A stretch of 64,000 bases of DNA from NCBI GenBank assembly GCA_025024175.1, contig QCXZ01000064.1, forward strand, positions 37,283,325 through 37,347,324, written 5' to 3'. The translations under genes were made by a program, and so were the position numbers. A model generated the notes under the pieces. The model did not search any database and was not told the origin of the DNA. It worked only from the letters and a program-made list of their open reading frames with translations. Positions 1 through 13,459 of this stretch are shown here, piece after piece (the stretch's first letter is position 1; each line of letters starts with the position of its first letter). The DNA is from Rhyzopertha dominica (lineage: Eukaryota; Arthropoda; Insecta; Coleoptera; Bostrichidae).

Positions 1-1310
1 AACGGGGAATCGACTACACGGAGGTTGTTGCTTGACCGCAATTCGTTTGTCGAAATATCCGCCAGTGGTGTCTCTGACTGTGTGCTAGAGGACGTGTGAT
101 GAACCTTAAAGTCTTCGTTTGTTTGAATATTTGGTGATTTTGGCGTACAGAATGGAACATCCACTGATATTGTGTGTATTTTTCTTAGCCGGCGGTGGTG
201 AGGCTGATTCTTAGGTGAAACATACTGAATATCATTTTGATCCTTTATGGTAGCTTGATTTGTATTATTAACTCCACCTTGAGTAATATATTTAAAATGC
301 TTCAAAGTTTTGAAGAGATTAATAAAATCTTCGCTACCAAAACCAGATAACTGCTCCTCCAAAGTATCAAACGGGCTATCCTCTCTGGGCCTTCAATTGT
401 AACAAAAAGTTTGTAATCAATGAGTGAATTTAAAAAGACTGTATCTACTTTGGAACTTTTTGCAGTATTACATATCAAACACTCTGTATAATCAACAGCA
501 TTTGGGTAAAAAGCGTCCTCATGCTCCAAACCAATTAACTAGTATCTCAGATTTAATGCAACATTTAATTGCTTTTTTCTAACATGGTTGCAAAAGCAAC
601 CTTGTTAAGCACCTCTAATGGATGTTCTTCATCAAACTAAATAAATAAAATAATTAAATAAATCCCATTCTCGGACTGTACATCGCCAAGCGGCCACGTC
701 ACATAACTGGAGAATTCTGGTGGCGTTGGCGTATAAAGCAAAAATCTCAATTTTTAATCCATTACACAAAACACTTAAAGCATACTTACGATATAATTTG
801 TATCCATTCAAAACAAGTATCACGAACTGTACATTGTGTTTTACAAGATGGATATGGAAGACATTCGCTATATACTCGTAGAAGTTTCACTGATTGCGGT
901 ACGACTACATTTACTGGCCTAACCTAACCTGAGCTGACCTGAGCTGACCTGACCTGACCCTTATGTTTTCTCTTGAGCAACCTCAATCAGTTGTTTAAAT
1001 AAATTTTCGAGCATCTTTAGACAAAAAATCTTTCAGTGTTGGGATTAATATGAAATCCTGATTCATCCTCACTGAAGACTCTTGAAGGATCAGCTACAAC
1101 ATTTTTATTTAATGTAATTTTCAAGATTCAAAAACCAGTGCCGAATATTCTTTTGGGAAATGCGACCACTGACAGGCTCGCTAATACTTTCTAAAAATTT
1201 CAAGCCTATAAAAACTGTAACCAACACTACTACTAAATTTTCGTGGATATGTTCTGTTCATGCTTTCACCCATCCATCACCAGGTCTATTATTTGTTAGA
1301 GTTTAATGTT
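1..1310 (-). pseudogene. pogo/Tigger (jerky-like) DDE transposase relic
   Basis: Read on the minus strand, several short frames line up in order with a pogo-superfamily transposase. Near 1280 is RPGDGWVKA, the CENP-B-type HTH/linker region. It is followed by a stretch ending WFLNLENYIK (about 1130-1200) and then DPSRVFSEDESGFHINP (about 1045-1100), which matches the first catalytic-Asp region of DDE_1 transposases (form: DPSRIFN.DESGF). After a gap come FALYANATRILQLCDVAAW (about 690-750) and, after a further break, NAVDYTECLIC (about 475-510), which resembles the conserved C-terminal PNAVDYTKC block. An open C-terminal tail runs to the window edge with one frame change near 385. Stops, frameshifts and an internal deletion of the central catalytic region show that it is dead. 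The family assignment rests on these short motifs, but their order is convincing. Confidence 0.75.
919..960. repeat. degenerate CCTAA/CCTGA pentamer run
   Basis: A short run of CCTAA, CCTGA and GCTGA pentamers sits inside the transposase relic, where central coding sequence is missing. It resembles arthropod TTAGG-type telomere units only loosely and is too short and degenerate to call interstitial telomere DNA. Confidence 0.5.
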
Positions 1311-3323
1311 TAGTGGACTGTAATTAATAAAACACTTTTTTGGTTTTTAACGACGAAACTTATATTTACGGATCTATGTACACTATTTACAAATAGCGCG
1401 AACCGCACTGAAACTTTCTAACTACTACAAACTTTTCATAGTACACACGAAGTGCATAATATTTAAATAATAAGTGTTGACAAGCATGCGAAATGCTGCA
1501 ACTGACAAAAGGCATAGCAAGAATGTGCATATGTGCCCAATAACTGTTCAGTTCACACTAGTGTAAAACTAAAAACTTAAAACTTCACTTGAATCCCCAC
1601 TTATGCCGCGAGGGCAGAAGGAGCAAACTTCGCTTCGCAAACCTGCCGCCAGATGGCATGCAAATCACCATTTTAACTTTTGTTAGAACGGTCTCTAACA
1701 TTATTCTTGAATGGATTCTGTCGGAAATTGTTGCAAAATTGCTGGAAGGGACACTTTCATCATCTAGCAGTGTTTTAATGACTTCACACTTATACACAAA
1801 TCTTGTTTTAAGAGTTTAAACCCAAAGTCTCTAATAACTATGTGGTGTTCAATAACTATCCAGTATCATATAAATTCGGAATTTATCTGTAACTTCATCA
1901 TTTTTATTTGTGTAAACGTGTTCTGATACAAAGCAAATCTGAAGTTCTGGTAGGTAAAATAATCCTTCAAATTTTGTTTATTGCAAAGAACAAAGGAAAG
2001 TTTTGAAGGAAACTAATCAGACTGTTCGATATGAAGCTTCCTACATGCTTCAAAGAACCTGTGGCATCCACAAATTGCGGAGTTTTATAAATGCTTCGCC
2101 CAGATGCGATGAAAACATTTGACGGCGACAAGCAGCTTAACACAACTAATTTGATAGCTTTTTAAAATGAACGACCGTACTAGGGCAAAGTTGTCCCAAA
2201 AAGTGCAGCGTTCTGATTTCTCTAGTAAATGTTTGTCTATATAAATTTTTAATTGTTGTACGTATTTACCCACTTATTTTCCCGACGAATTCATTAAAGG
2301 TCTGTGTACTTTGAGTTCCAGACGACGAGATTTTACATCAAATATTGCGCTGGAAGGCAATGAAAAAGGAAGTGAGGAATTATTTGGGACATAAACGTTA
2401 ACTAGGTACTTTGCAGCAGGCAGTGTAACGAGGCGCCCTAGAACTTTCTTAAGCGTAAAGTTTCCTGTACGCTTGTATAATAATGAAAATTAATTGTCTT
2501 TTTTGCAATTTTTGCTTGCATTATTCATCATACGCTTGTTAGCGCCTACTCTATACTTTATATTTATCTCTGCTTCTTAGGTCACAGAGATATATGAACC
2601 TGTCCGCTTGTTGCTTATCAATAATTCTAAGCATAGATATGCTTTTATAAAGTCTAATCTGTTTCCCACTGTAATCTACTTTAAAGTTTTGGGCCCATTT
2701 TAACTACATATAGAAATACGTCAATTGGACAGTACCGTGAAGTGATTTTTGCTGAAATAAGTGTGATGCTTTTTTACATCTGGGGTGGGCCCGTTGAACG
2801 TATATCGTCCATACTTAAATAAGCGTTGAAAATCGGAAAAATTGTTTTATACAATGTTATGCAGATTTCTGTGCTTCACATCGTAAAAATATTTTTAAAG
2901 ACTATACGCCTCCGCTTNTACTGGAACTCACACTAACTTTCTAAACCTCGTTAGTGAAGGAAATACAAAACAAGTACATCGTTTTGTACATGATATCCTT
3001 AAACTGATGCGATAAGTCAATATTCTTAAAAGGAACATAGGCACAACTTTTTTTGCACAGTCGGTCGAAAAATTAAATTTCCTTTCTTTTGATATCAGGT
3101 TGTCGCTCTCTATTACCAACCGTTATCCAAAAATTTGTCGTGTTATTTTTACTTCAAGTTGCTTTATCAAGTAAGCCTTGATGAGCCATCGCCATTGGAA
3201 AAACGTTAGCGGTGGCGCTTGGTAAGCTTTGCCTTGCTGGAGGCGCTGTCAGTAAAATTCAGTGAAAGGTTTAGGGACCAACCTTAATTGATTTCCCGAT
3301 TAAAAGAAAACTGTCTACATATG
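1311..3323. other. no gene recognised
   Basis: AT-rich sequence with only short, featureless open frames in both directions. An ACTTTTGTTAGAAC/GTCTCTAAC-type stretch near 1680-1705 and a GCCGCCAGATGGCAT stretch near 1649 look repeat-like, but I could not define an element. Confidence 0.5.
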
Positions 3324-3325
3324 TA

Positions 3326-4429
3326 CAGGGTGTCCCATTTTCGTTGTAATTGTAGGGTATCTCAGTAACTATTAATGCTAGAGGGTTGCGGTTTCGACAT
3401 TACTGTATTACTTTTTTGTTCTGAGTTCAGCTGTACCGTCGCGATTTTTGTATCGTCTTTTGTTTTAAAGCCTTAGCGAAGTCTCAATTTCTCGCTTGAG
3501 TATGTAGATACAAAAAACTGTAGATATTTTTTATAGTTATTTTTATTTAGAATCCAGTGGCGTACCCCCTAATTTTTTAGGTCACATTTCTGATATATAA
3601 CACAAACTTGTTTTTTTTTAAATAGAAACTATAGTTGGTTGGCATGGTTGAAAAGGCCTATTTTTCTGATTAAAAAAATGTATTAGGTTTATTGTTACTA
3701 ATTTTGGAATTATTCAAATGGTTTTAAATAATTTAATCATATTTTACGTTTACATCCAGGANGCTATGGGATAAGAAAACACGATATAATGTTTATTATT
3801 AAGNAAAAAATTTAATCCTTTAAAAATAATATATGCATATTTGAATACATACATAAGACTNCTAAGAGCGNTCATGNATTTTTTATCGATAATCTAGGAG
3901 GCCATGTAACTAACGAAAATGATTGTTTATTTGGAGATAAGTACTTATGCATTGTTTATCACCAAATACTTACATCTATATTGACGAAAAACGTAAAATC
4001 TCATTAAATTATTATAAAAATAGGTTTAATACCAAACTTAGTAAGGATAAACCTAACAATATTACATTTTCTTAATCAGAAAAAATTGTTCTTTTCAACC
4101 ATAGTAAATCCAGCTATGGTTTCTATTTTAAAAAAGTGCAAGTGTGTGCATGTGACGCCCTAAAAAATTTTTGAGTACGCCACTGAATTCAGAATAAAAA
4201 TATCTATGAAAAATGTCGTTACTGTTTTTTTGTGTCCACATATCCAATCGAGATATTGAGAACTGAACTAAAAGTTGACTATGGCTTTAAAACAAGAGAT
4301 GATACAAAAATGGTGACCGTACAGCTGAATTCAGAACAAAAAAGTAATACAGTAATGTCGAAACCGCAACCCTCTAGCATTAATAGTTACCAAGATACCC
4401 TACAATTACAACGAAAATGGGACACCCTG
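3326..4429. mobile_element. TA-flanked fold-back (long inverted repeat) element, copy 1
   Basis: The ends are CAGGGTGTCCCATTTTCG on the left and its complement on the right, each immediately bordered by TA (3324-3325 and 4430-4431). This suggests a TA target duplication as in Tc1/mariner-type MITEs. The complementarity is not confined to the ends. The left arm (3326 to about 3750) pairs with the right arm (about 3990-4429) almost throughout, leaving a loop of about 240 bp, so nearly the whole 1.1-kb unit folds into one hairpin. There is no transposase; the plus-strand open frame at 4232-4438 is simply the right arm. Related copies lie at 20472 and 52699. Confidence 0.88.
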
Positions 4430-4828
4430 TACTGTTAGATGAAATAAATGACACTGTGGCATCAGCTTTGTTATGCATGTACTGTTATGTAAAGAAAAAC
4501 AGTCTAAATAAACCATCAATTTCCTTCTGTCCTTAAGCTAACAAATCTTTTAAATACTGTCACTTTAACACGGTATTCCATGCAGCAAGTACAAAGCTTT
4601 TGACTCCTATCATCGTTATCAATTTATTCAGTCGTTAGGTACGGAATTTTAACAAACGCATCACCATTTTACTTACGAATAAGAGTTATCATTATTTGTT
4701 TTAACAATTTAGCAACTCCTAGGAAATTGTCATCCACATCGAGTTTATTATAAAATTGTAACTAGATTTATCGAAGAAAAGTGAAATGAGCCATCTGCAC
4801 CGGTATAAACTGCACTAAAGTCGCGACT

Positions 4829-4916
4829 ATGACTACGACCACAACCACGGACAGCCCTACCACAGGGCGAATAGAGCGGCCGCTAGATGTGCCACGACCC
4901 AAGGGGCACTTCAGTG
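4829..4916 (+). CDS. possible first coding exon, unknown gene
   Basis: A locally GC-rich patch in AT-rich surroundings starts with ATG at 4829 and encodes a Thr-rich start followed by RPLDVPRPKGHFS. It ends at a good splice donor (AGTG|GTAAGA, intron from 4917), leaving one base over (phase 1). A small upstream frame (MSHLHRY...) ends before this ATG. I could not find the continuing exon, so the intron would be long or leave the window. The protein is not recognised. The call rests on base composition, the donor and protein-like sequence, so it is tentative; a chance open stretch or a repeat fragment is possible. Confidence 0.4.
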
Positions 4917-7900
4917 GTAAGAATAATCGCTATATTTATTTACAAAATACCATAATCAACTAAACTCAAAGGCTCAGCCCTAAAAAATCTAGAACACTAG
5001 AAACAACGCTTTTTATAACCGAGTCTAAAACTAACGCTTACGTCGAAACTCTTTTAGACAATTGGTTGCCCTCGCTTTTATAACAAGTGCATAATTTTGT
5101 ATATGCACCCTACACAGCCGACGATATTGTATGTATATAGCGCAAATGGTACAGCAGTTTTGCATTAGTCTTCCTTATTTTGGAGTATGTTGTGATAAAA
5201 TTAATAAATAGTTCTGCATGGCACTTCTGATATATAAAAATGGTCGTCAAGCATCAAACTACTGATGCCTTGTAACACAAAGTTAATGTTTGGCATTGGT
5301 ATAATTAGCCAACAAGTACCAACTCTCAGTTAAAGCGTAACCCTCGATTTATGCATCTGTTATCATTTTAGACAGAGAACAATAAAATCTGATCTGCTGT
5401 AAAGTGTGAATAATTCTTTGCTTAATAAGTAACGCCAGATCTGATAATAAGAATTGGAACACTGATGAAATCCAATTTTGATTAACCTAAAATATTCGGC
5501 TAGTGGGATTACGGTTTCTGATCGACAATTCGCAATTTCCATCTTTAATGAAATTGGCATATTTTTGTCACAAAAAAACAACTGCAATAGAAGTGTCATT
5601 CCAAATATAACTGACATTGCCTGAATAAGACTAATATGATCATGAAGCAATACCTACATTTATATTTATGTGTTTAAGTAAACTGCCTGCTTTACGCCAG
5701 TGCTTGCAGAGTTCAAGAGTATTTATTATTCCGTAAAGTTTTATGACAACAGATGTTTTCAGCACTGTAAACCAAATGTCACACTAAGCAAAAGTGTCGT
5801 TCATAAACTGAGAAAAGCTTAATAAGCCGAAACATTTAAGGGGTTAAACTCAATAATACTTGGAACATTAGCAAGCGATATAATTGTTATATCACTGATT
5901 ACGATTGCCTTGTGAGTGCTGGAGCTTATAAAGAATACACGTTTCTTTACACATCGCCTACCGTATATAAGGGATATATGCCATGTTGTCCGCGTTGGGA
6001 CTGTAGCTGAGCTGATGATGCTTTATAAACCGAAACAGTTGTCCACAGATTGCTTTGACGCAGGCTACATGGCACAAAGGTATTCTTTTTTATTGTGTTT
6101 TNTTTAGTGTAATTAAGCTTAACCAAGGCAGCAGCTTGAATCGTTATAATTCTAGAATAGTGTTTACTNTCAGGTTCTTTGCATCAAGCTTTCACAATGT
6201 TGATTATACTTTGATTCTTTTTTACTGCGGCATATCAATTACTGAAATTTTATTTTAATCATCTCACTGTTCGCCTTTAGTTTCTAAAGCATAATAACCA
6301 TGAATCCTGAAAATCACACTTTTTTGTAAGTAGGTGAAGAACAATTTTGGCTAAAAATAATACACGGAGACTCAAACAACTTGATTTAAAGTTATACCGA
6401 GTATCGCACGTGGAAAAGAGCAACAAATTTTTGAGTGGATTTAAATTCTCCAAAAGACCTCTGAATATAAAATGCTGTTAAATTATGTTGAAGTGATCTA
6501 ATGATATTAAAGAAATTGTAATTTATATTATTATCTGTCACACCCCCTAGTACCGTTAATATCAAATGTGGTACTAAGATAAATTTAGCTAAAGTTTATG
6601 CAAATAATCTTCAATTCACAGATTTTCAATTCATTGTGAATAATAATAATGATGTCTTTATTCGGCAACCTGCCAGCAATCAAATACAAATGTACCTATG
6701 TAAGTGCTATATTATATTTAAAAAGTTGAAAAACTGCTCTATAACTTAACTGCAGCTTACCAAGAAACAGGATTATACCTATATGCGCGATACGCAACTA
6801 AGGAAACTCCGTACCACATCTGCAACAGGACAATCCAGAAAGGGAAGTAGGCAAGCGTCAGGCCAGATGTAAAAAAAAGAAAACTATGCCAAGAGCAATA
6901 AATATTTTTTATAATGAAATTTAAAGGATAATAAAGATTCTGTTTTTAAATGCACATGCACTTGGTTGTAAATAAATGCAACGTTATAAGAAAACGATCT
7001 ACGAAAAAACGTGTGCTAATACTTCGGTATTGAAGAAGAATCCTTACGTCTAACGTTAATATTATGAACGTCGGTTCTAAACGAAATTTTAAAGAATAAA
7101 TTGCTCTGTATATATATGTGCATCTATGAGTAAGCAAATCGTCACTTTACAGTACAAAGAAGGTATTGGAAATAAAATCAGTAGAAATTTTAATTCGCAA
7201 ACGCCGACCTCATGTCATCTTTTTACATCCTTGCACTGGCAATTTAAACGAATTGTGTTTATTAAAACTTGCAGCTAAAGGAAGTATTGATATTCAGGAA
7301 CAGATATATAAAATCAGATAGCATTAATACTGATTCATATGCTAAGGATCAGATTATAAGAAACTACTTTCTTATATATTATTGATGGGTACTAAATTTC
7401 AGTAAAAACGACTCCACTTTAAATTAAATTAAATTAAATTATTTTCCAAAATATGGTTAAAGCAGAATCAATAATATACTGCCATATTATTTAAGTAATT
7501 TCTTGATATGTAAAACGGTATTACAACATGTGGCAACAATAAGTTAAGCTTTTGAGGTTATTTATAATTGGGTAACATCACAAATAAATTAGATAATTTT
7601 AAGAACTATATAAATTAGTAAAAGTGTCGTATGAAAGTACATAACTTAACAATCTCATAAAACAAAAATAATACACCGTTGTTGCTTGTGTGCCATCCAG
7701 CAACGTCTGTATAGGTTGGGTCAAAAAGGCGTGTACCCGTGGCCACTACCTTATTTTAATCAACAACTGAAAACAATTATTACGTATTGATAAATATATC
7801 TGAACTACAAAGTCAGTATAAAGATTTTTACTCGCTTGTTTTACTGCTGGCACGCGCTCCATATTTGTGATCAAGGCCTCAAAATCAAACGGCGATCCTG

Positions 7901-10900
7901 CTGCCACCCATACTTCCGTCTTTCGGCAGATAACAATTTAACAATACAATAATTTGATGCAGAGTGAATGCGTAGATTTGAGTTATCTTGAAGTCATACT
8001 TAATTACTTTGTCGAACATCCCTTATTTAAAGCAATTGTTTACAATTTACACAGACGTTTTTCATTGCTCAGGCTTTTCCACCACTTACCTTCTTTTGTC
8101 TCCTCTTGTCTCAGTTGTTTGAGTGCGCTGATGGTTTTCCAGCTTATATAATGCTACCCTGGGCTGCATTTTAGTAAACTAAAATTATAATTTTGCTTAG
8201 ATCTGCTTCTAAAGTTCAAACTGCTAACCTGCTTGCCAAATTTCTAATTGTTCTAATTTTCTAAATGCCACACTGAAATAGAAAACGTCGTCACGTGGTA
8301 ACCTTGTAAGGAGATTATTATCCATTATAATTTTCAACTCGATAACGAAACCATTACAGATATTTGGCGCCTATCAAGGCCACTGTAGTTGGCAATCAAA
8401 CACGCCTCTAATCCCTTTTAATTGTAAAATAAAACTATTAGTGCTTTTCATACATTTATTAAATAAAAAAGAAAAAGTTGTTGACTACACCGAATCTTTG
8501 GCAACCAAACGCTTTCACGTTCGTCCACGTAAAGTTACAATATTTAAACTTGATTTGTTATATACATCTTATTTACATCCGTCTCCAACATTTATTTAAG
8601 AAACGTCTTTTATCACTTTATCACTTAACATAGTACATCACATACAGAACGAGTGAATATCACTTAAGGAAATCGTTCTCATCGGAACGGCAGGTTCATT
8701 ATTAACTGCACAGTTAGTAACACGAAAACACAGTAATTAAGGAAGTAGGATGACGAACAGCTGGCGTTGGCGTGTTGCATCGCTGCAGGCTTCTCTTCTG
8801 AAAATGAAATACTTTGTTTTAGTGCAAATGTGAGCCGATAGCGGAGTAAAAGTGGCGTGCCACGGCGCTCGGGACGAGATCAATACCAACGGCGGTTGAA
8901 TTACAAACTTAGTGTGCATACGAGCATCAAGGGTGCTTTCTTTTATCTAAATTGGAGGAAAGGTCACATAAACATGCACCGAGAATGCTCCGCCATATGG
9001 CGGGGTTATTTTGTAACATCTGAATTGTCTTACTTGAGTAAAAAGCTTGGCCTGAGGTTACAGATATTAGGAGTATTTTTCTTCTGAATTATGAAGTACT
9101 GTATACAATCTTCACAGCATCTTTCCCAGGGACCATCATTTTACTGACAATTTTGATTTAAGAGGTACAAGGATAAACTGACTTGTAAAACAAGCTGCAC
9201 TTCACTGATGCAATTTCTGTCTTAGCATTTTAATGTACAAAATGTTCATATTACATAATATCCAAAACGTAACAGAAACAGTCGATGATTTTTAAACGGT
9301 ATAGCATCCGGTGTCAATAGTTTTTCTGCGAAGCTTCAAATGTTATCGGTCAAGATAGTAAAAATTGGAATGACATTATCACCAAAACGACCTCTACGTG
9401 CAGCTTCAGGATTTATTCTTGCAACAAACAAATATAAATTAGCAGTCGACCCTTTACACTTGAAACTTGGTGCCTTTTTCCACCAAACGATGGGGGTAAG
9501 CACAGTATCCCTTATCATATACTTAGTAACCGAATATACCGCTCACATCCACTTTTTTCAATGTGCAGGCTTGGAAGCCCACATCTCAAGTAAGAGGAAG
9601 ATATATCTTTTGTCCTTATTGACATTCACCTGCCTTAAAGCGCATGAAGTCTGTGCTCTAAAACTCCTCTCTCATCGAAAACTGCAAACGAAGAAGCGGG
9701 AACCCACCTATATTTTCGTCTATGCATGCGCATTGGCGCCGAGAATATATAGGAAAAGAGCTTATGTTGGCTTCACTTTCGGTACGATCTGAGCGGTATA
9801 TTTAGCTAATAAGTATATGCTATTAATCAACAATAATTTCATGTGTCTATGCAACTCACAACATTCGAATATATTCGTAGCTCAATGACGAGTAAGATCT
9901 ACCTGTTTTTACGACTAAACCCAGGGAAAATTCGAGTTCCAAATAGATAAATACAATTCTCGTAAGTATAGGGTCGGCGTGAACCAAATATAATATTTTT
10001 CTTTCTTTGGCAAAGGCCTAACAAGCCAACACATGTAAAAGGTTGTTACGATATTAAGTTGAACAAAAGAGGGTTATACAGTGTTGTTCTAATAAATCCT
10101 ATACAAATTGCAACCTAACCACGAATATATCACCTCAATGGGGATTAACGTTAAAAATATTTATAGTGCCTAAGTCATGTTTGATCTCAGGGACTGCTAG
10201 CTCACTGGTGACTGGTTGCGGGTGCGAAATAACCGCCGTAACAATTATATGATACTGTGAGATTATGCTCTAAACGATTCAAATACAAAGGATTGCGGCT
10301 AATAACTAACCTTAGTGCAGTCGTCCCGAAATGGGGGGCTGCGTGCACGTATTCGACGACAATCAACAGATATGATATAATCTCATCCAAAAAGATAAAG
10401 AGCCTACAAGGAATATCGAAACCCTCTACTAAAATAAAGAACTCTCCTTTATATGTAGGGCGGCTCCCTATAGTGGAGAGAAATAAAATCCGACCAAGTC
10501 GAATTGAGGTGTGAATGGACACCAATCCCCAATAAACTAGAACCGCTAGCACAAGAACTATGTTGAATCCCAAATGATATTTAAAATACACAATTGGCAA
10601 ACGCCCTTGTATTGGAGTGTCACGATTGCGCTGATTAGGAAACAGAGAACCCTGGATGCCACTCCCGCAAAATAGTTATGATAACGAGGACAGAAAACAC
10701 AGATATTAACATTAGGGATATTTTACCTTTAAGAGACAATACATATTGAAAGGAAAAAGAAGAACACGCGAATTTGATCCTAAATAAAATTGTGTCATTT
10801 AAAACCTATTAAACTGGAATAAAACAATCTGGGCAATAAATATAAATTATTACCGAAGTATTCTCGCAACTTAATAATAATGTTACAAGGTTAACCCGTT

Positions 10901-13215
10901 TATAAAGTGTTTTCTTTTATTCTTAGTGAAATATTTCTTTAAGAAATATTTAAGAAACTTATATCTAATGGTGGTCACAACCATTTATTTCGAGTAGGTA
11001 CTAAGTTTTGTTATGTTTATTGTCCTAGACTAGGTACAATAGTAATACTAAAAAAGGAGTGTTGTTGCAACTTCTCAGCCTTTTAAGGGCATTGAGAAGA
11101 TAAATTTCCCACTACAATTAATTGCGTAAAGATATCTTTGCATTTGGATCCACCGTCAGATACTAAACTCTATCATGATTTGTGTTCCACAAATTGAAAC
11201 ATTTTAATACCCTCATCTGGTATACATATGCATATATAGGTAACAATTTTGTCAAAAATAAGTAGAATGACTTAAACCTCGGCCCTCGGTTATGCAGAGT
11301 AACTTATAATGAGTATTTAACATTGTATAGGTTGGTTATGGATATTTAAAGAATTCTATATATTTCTAATTACCTTTACAGAAATATGTCATATAATACC
11401 GAATATCACGACCAAACTTTTTAGAATTATTTGGGCTTTTCCAGATATAAATTCTTAATGGGTACAGGTATAAATGGCTAAACAAGGGACGAGATCTGCT
11501 GTTACATACCTATACCATATTTATTGAACATAAGTGCAGATAGCGTCTAGTAACGCTACAACACCGACGGCAGATCTCAATGGCCGCGTATTTCAGGCAT
11601 TTGATTTTAATGTAAAACTCGTCTTATCAATACACAAACAGAATTTGAAATTTGCAATCACGCTTGTCCTTTTGAAACATTATTGTTGCACCTGGGTTAC
11701 AACGAATTATGTAATTCGGCCGCAAAAGACCGTTTTAAAAAATAATTTTTAAAGCAGTTATCTACGGAAATTTATATTGGTTGTGCCAATACTGAAACTT
11801 TTACATTACATTCGCTACAAGCTATGTAATGTGATATGCTAGCGCGACTTGACAGGCCGCACGGGTGAGGCCTATAACTAAAGTAATAATGATTGGTACC
11901 CGACTGTTACCGCCATTGGCCATTCGATGTATATAAAAGTCACACAACTTCACTTAACTTATTCAATAATATAACAATCACATAAAAGTTGGTTGATAAA
12001 TTTAACCTCCTACATGTTTTGCTTATTAGACATTTCTCAGAGGTTTATAGACGAAAATATTGCTTAATATTATATTTGATTAACGTCTACAATTTAAATT
12101 TGTTAGCGTTGTATCTATCCATTTAGGACTGGATTTTTTTATAAATACACCTAGTCCGGTTATATTACGTATATAGTCTTAATAAACAGGCTGATCTCAC
12201 TTGTCCTTGAGCTCCGTGGATATTCCAATGTGGCGGATTGCGTAGGGTTGCTCAATAGGAATAGTCTACTTGCCTCGTCATTTGGTGTAAAGAGGGACTA
12301 AAGTTAAGGCGCAAAGGGTAGCCCGCTTGCGCATATTTCTCTTGCTGCAAAAATAATGCCCGCAGCTGTGCATATGTGTGCATGCACTGCTTGTCTAGGT
12401 ATTAAATTATTACAAGGTCTTGCTTCCAACTGACATTATTAGAAGGCTAAAGAACAGAAGAAATGTTTTACTAAGTCAGAACCGAACACTACCTTGTAAC
12501 ATAATTGTAGTGATGATAAGTGTATCACAGTATAGAGATATACACTATAAATTTATGGTTTGCACAATTCGTTCGTTCTAAAGTATGTAACCTGTTAACG
12601 TGGATAATTTTCCAAATATATTTCTTGAATCTAAGTATAAGTAAAACGTTTTATTATTATTATTACGTCGCATGCTCCATATGGCTTGCATGTTACTATC
12701 TTACGTTTGACCTAATTAGTATTGCCAATAATAATCTCGCAGTGTTCTGTGCGTTTGTAGATATGCAGCTTATTTTTAAATTACTCGGGCTATATTATGT
12801 TAAGTGTATAAAGTTACATTTAGTATAAAGCGCGTTGAGCAAACTTCTCAGAAACGAAGTAGCATGTTTTGAAAATATCTAGTGGCGAGTCTGAATGGAC
12901 AAGCTTCCGGAATAGTTGATCTCAAAAAATTTCTTTGTGTGTACCATTTTTTTGACGAAGACACTCAATGTATTAAACACTGATTTAGTTAGAATGAACC
13001 AATAGTATAAGATTTGAGAAGTAAAAAAATGTACGACTGAGTGTTTGGGATGTAAGAAGATTTGGAGAATATGGATGTGCCAGAGAGAAAGAGGTAATGA
13101 ATTTGACTTTTATGAGTTTATGAATAAGAGAAACTGCCTTACGTAGGGTACCGAAAATTCACTATCATTACTAAGGACAACGCTCTCGCTGATATTCCCG
13201 TCATCTGAAAGTGAC
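4917..13215. other. long stretch without recognised genes
   Basis: AT-rich DNA. Frames of up to 150 codons (for example 9340-9792 plus and 10202-10600 minus) show no family motif, low-complexity hydrophobic translations and overlapping open frames on both strands, so I do not call them genes. A short tandem AAATT run lies at about 7421-7440. If 4829-4916 is a real exon, this would be its intron. Confidence 0.5.
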
Positions 13216-13223
13216 ATTAGGAA

Positions 13224-13454
13224 ATGATCTACGACTCGAATATTCCACTTGGAAAATATCTATTTTTAAGAGGGTGCGGCTACGTGTCGCCAGAGAATGT
13301 ATCGAGACCGCTGCTTCCAGGACAATTTTGTGTCAACATTTCGCCCACTAGATACCCGATTATTTTGTGTGGCCATTTAAAGGACAAAGTTTATATAAAG
13401 CAACCCGTTACATTTGCGGAGCTGAAGCAAAATATAAGGAAAGCCATACCGTAA
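13224..13454 (+). pseudogene. mariner-like transposase C-terminal remnant
   Basis: The open frame ends in LCGHLKDKVYIKQPVTFAEL followed by KQNIRKAI. This matches the last part of IS630/Tc1/mariner-like transposases, where the catalytic block (usually D-(L/T)-x-P-x-D-(F/Y)-FLWG) is followed by (Y/H)LKDKVY, a Pro-containing loop and an ELK..I..AI helix. Upstream, the expected PLDYFLWG block is eroded (SPTRYPIILCG), the third catalytic acid is lost and no N-terminal HTH is seen. It is a dead fragment; flanking inverted repeats were not found. Confidence 0.72.
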
Positions 13455-13459
13455 ATTCC

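Noticed and set aside
919..960. Interstitial telomeric repeat
   Set aside because: Only two CCTAA units among variant pentamers; too short.
9340..9792. 150-codon plus-strand open frame
   Set aside because: No recognisable motif, no start context or splice evidence, and an antisense open frame overlaps it; likely chance.
10202..10600. 132-codon minus-strand open frame
   Set aside because: Hydrophobic, composition-driven translation with an overlapping antisense frame and no family similarity that I can see.
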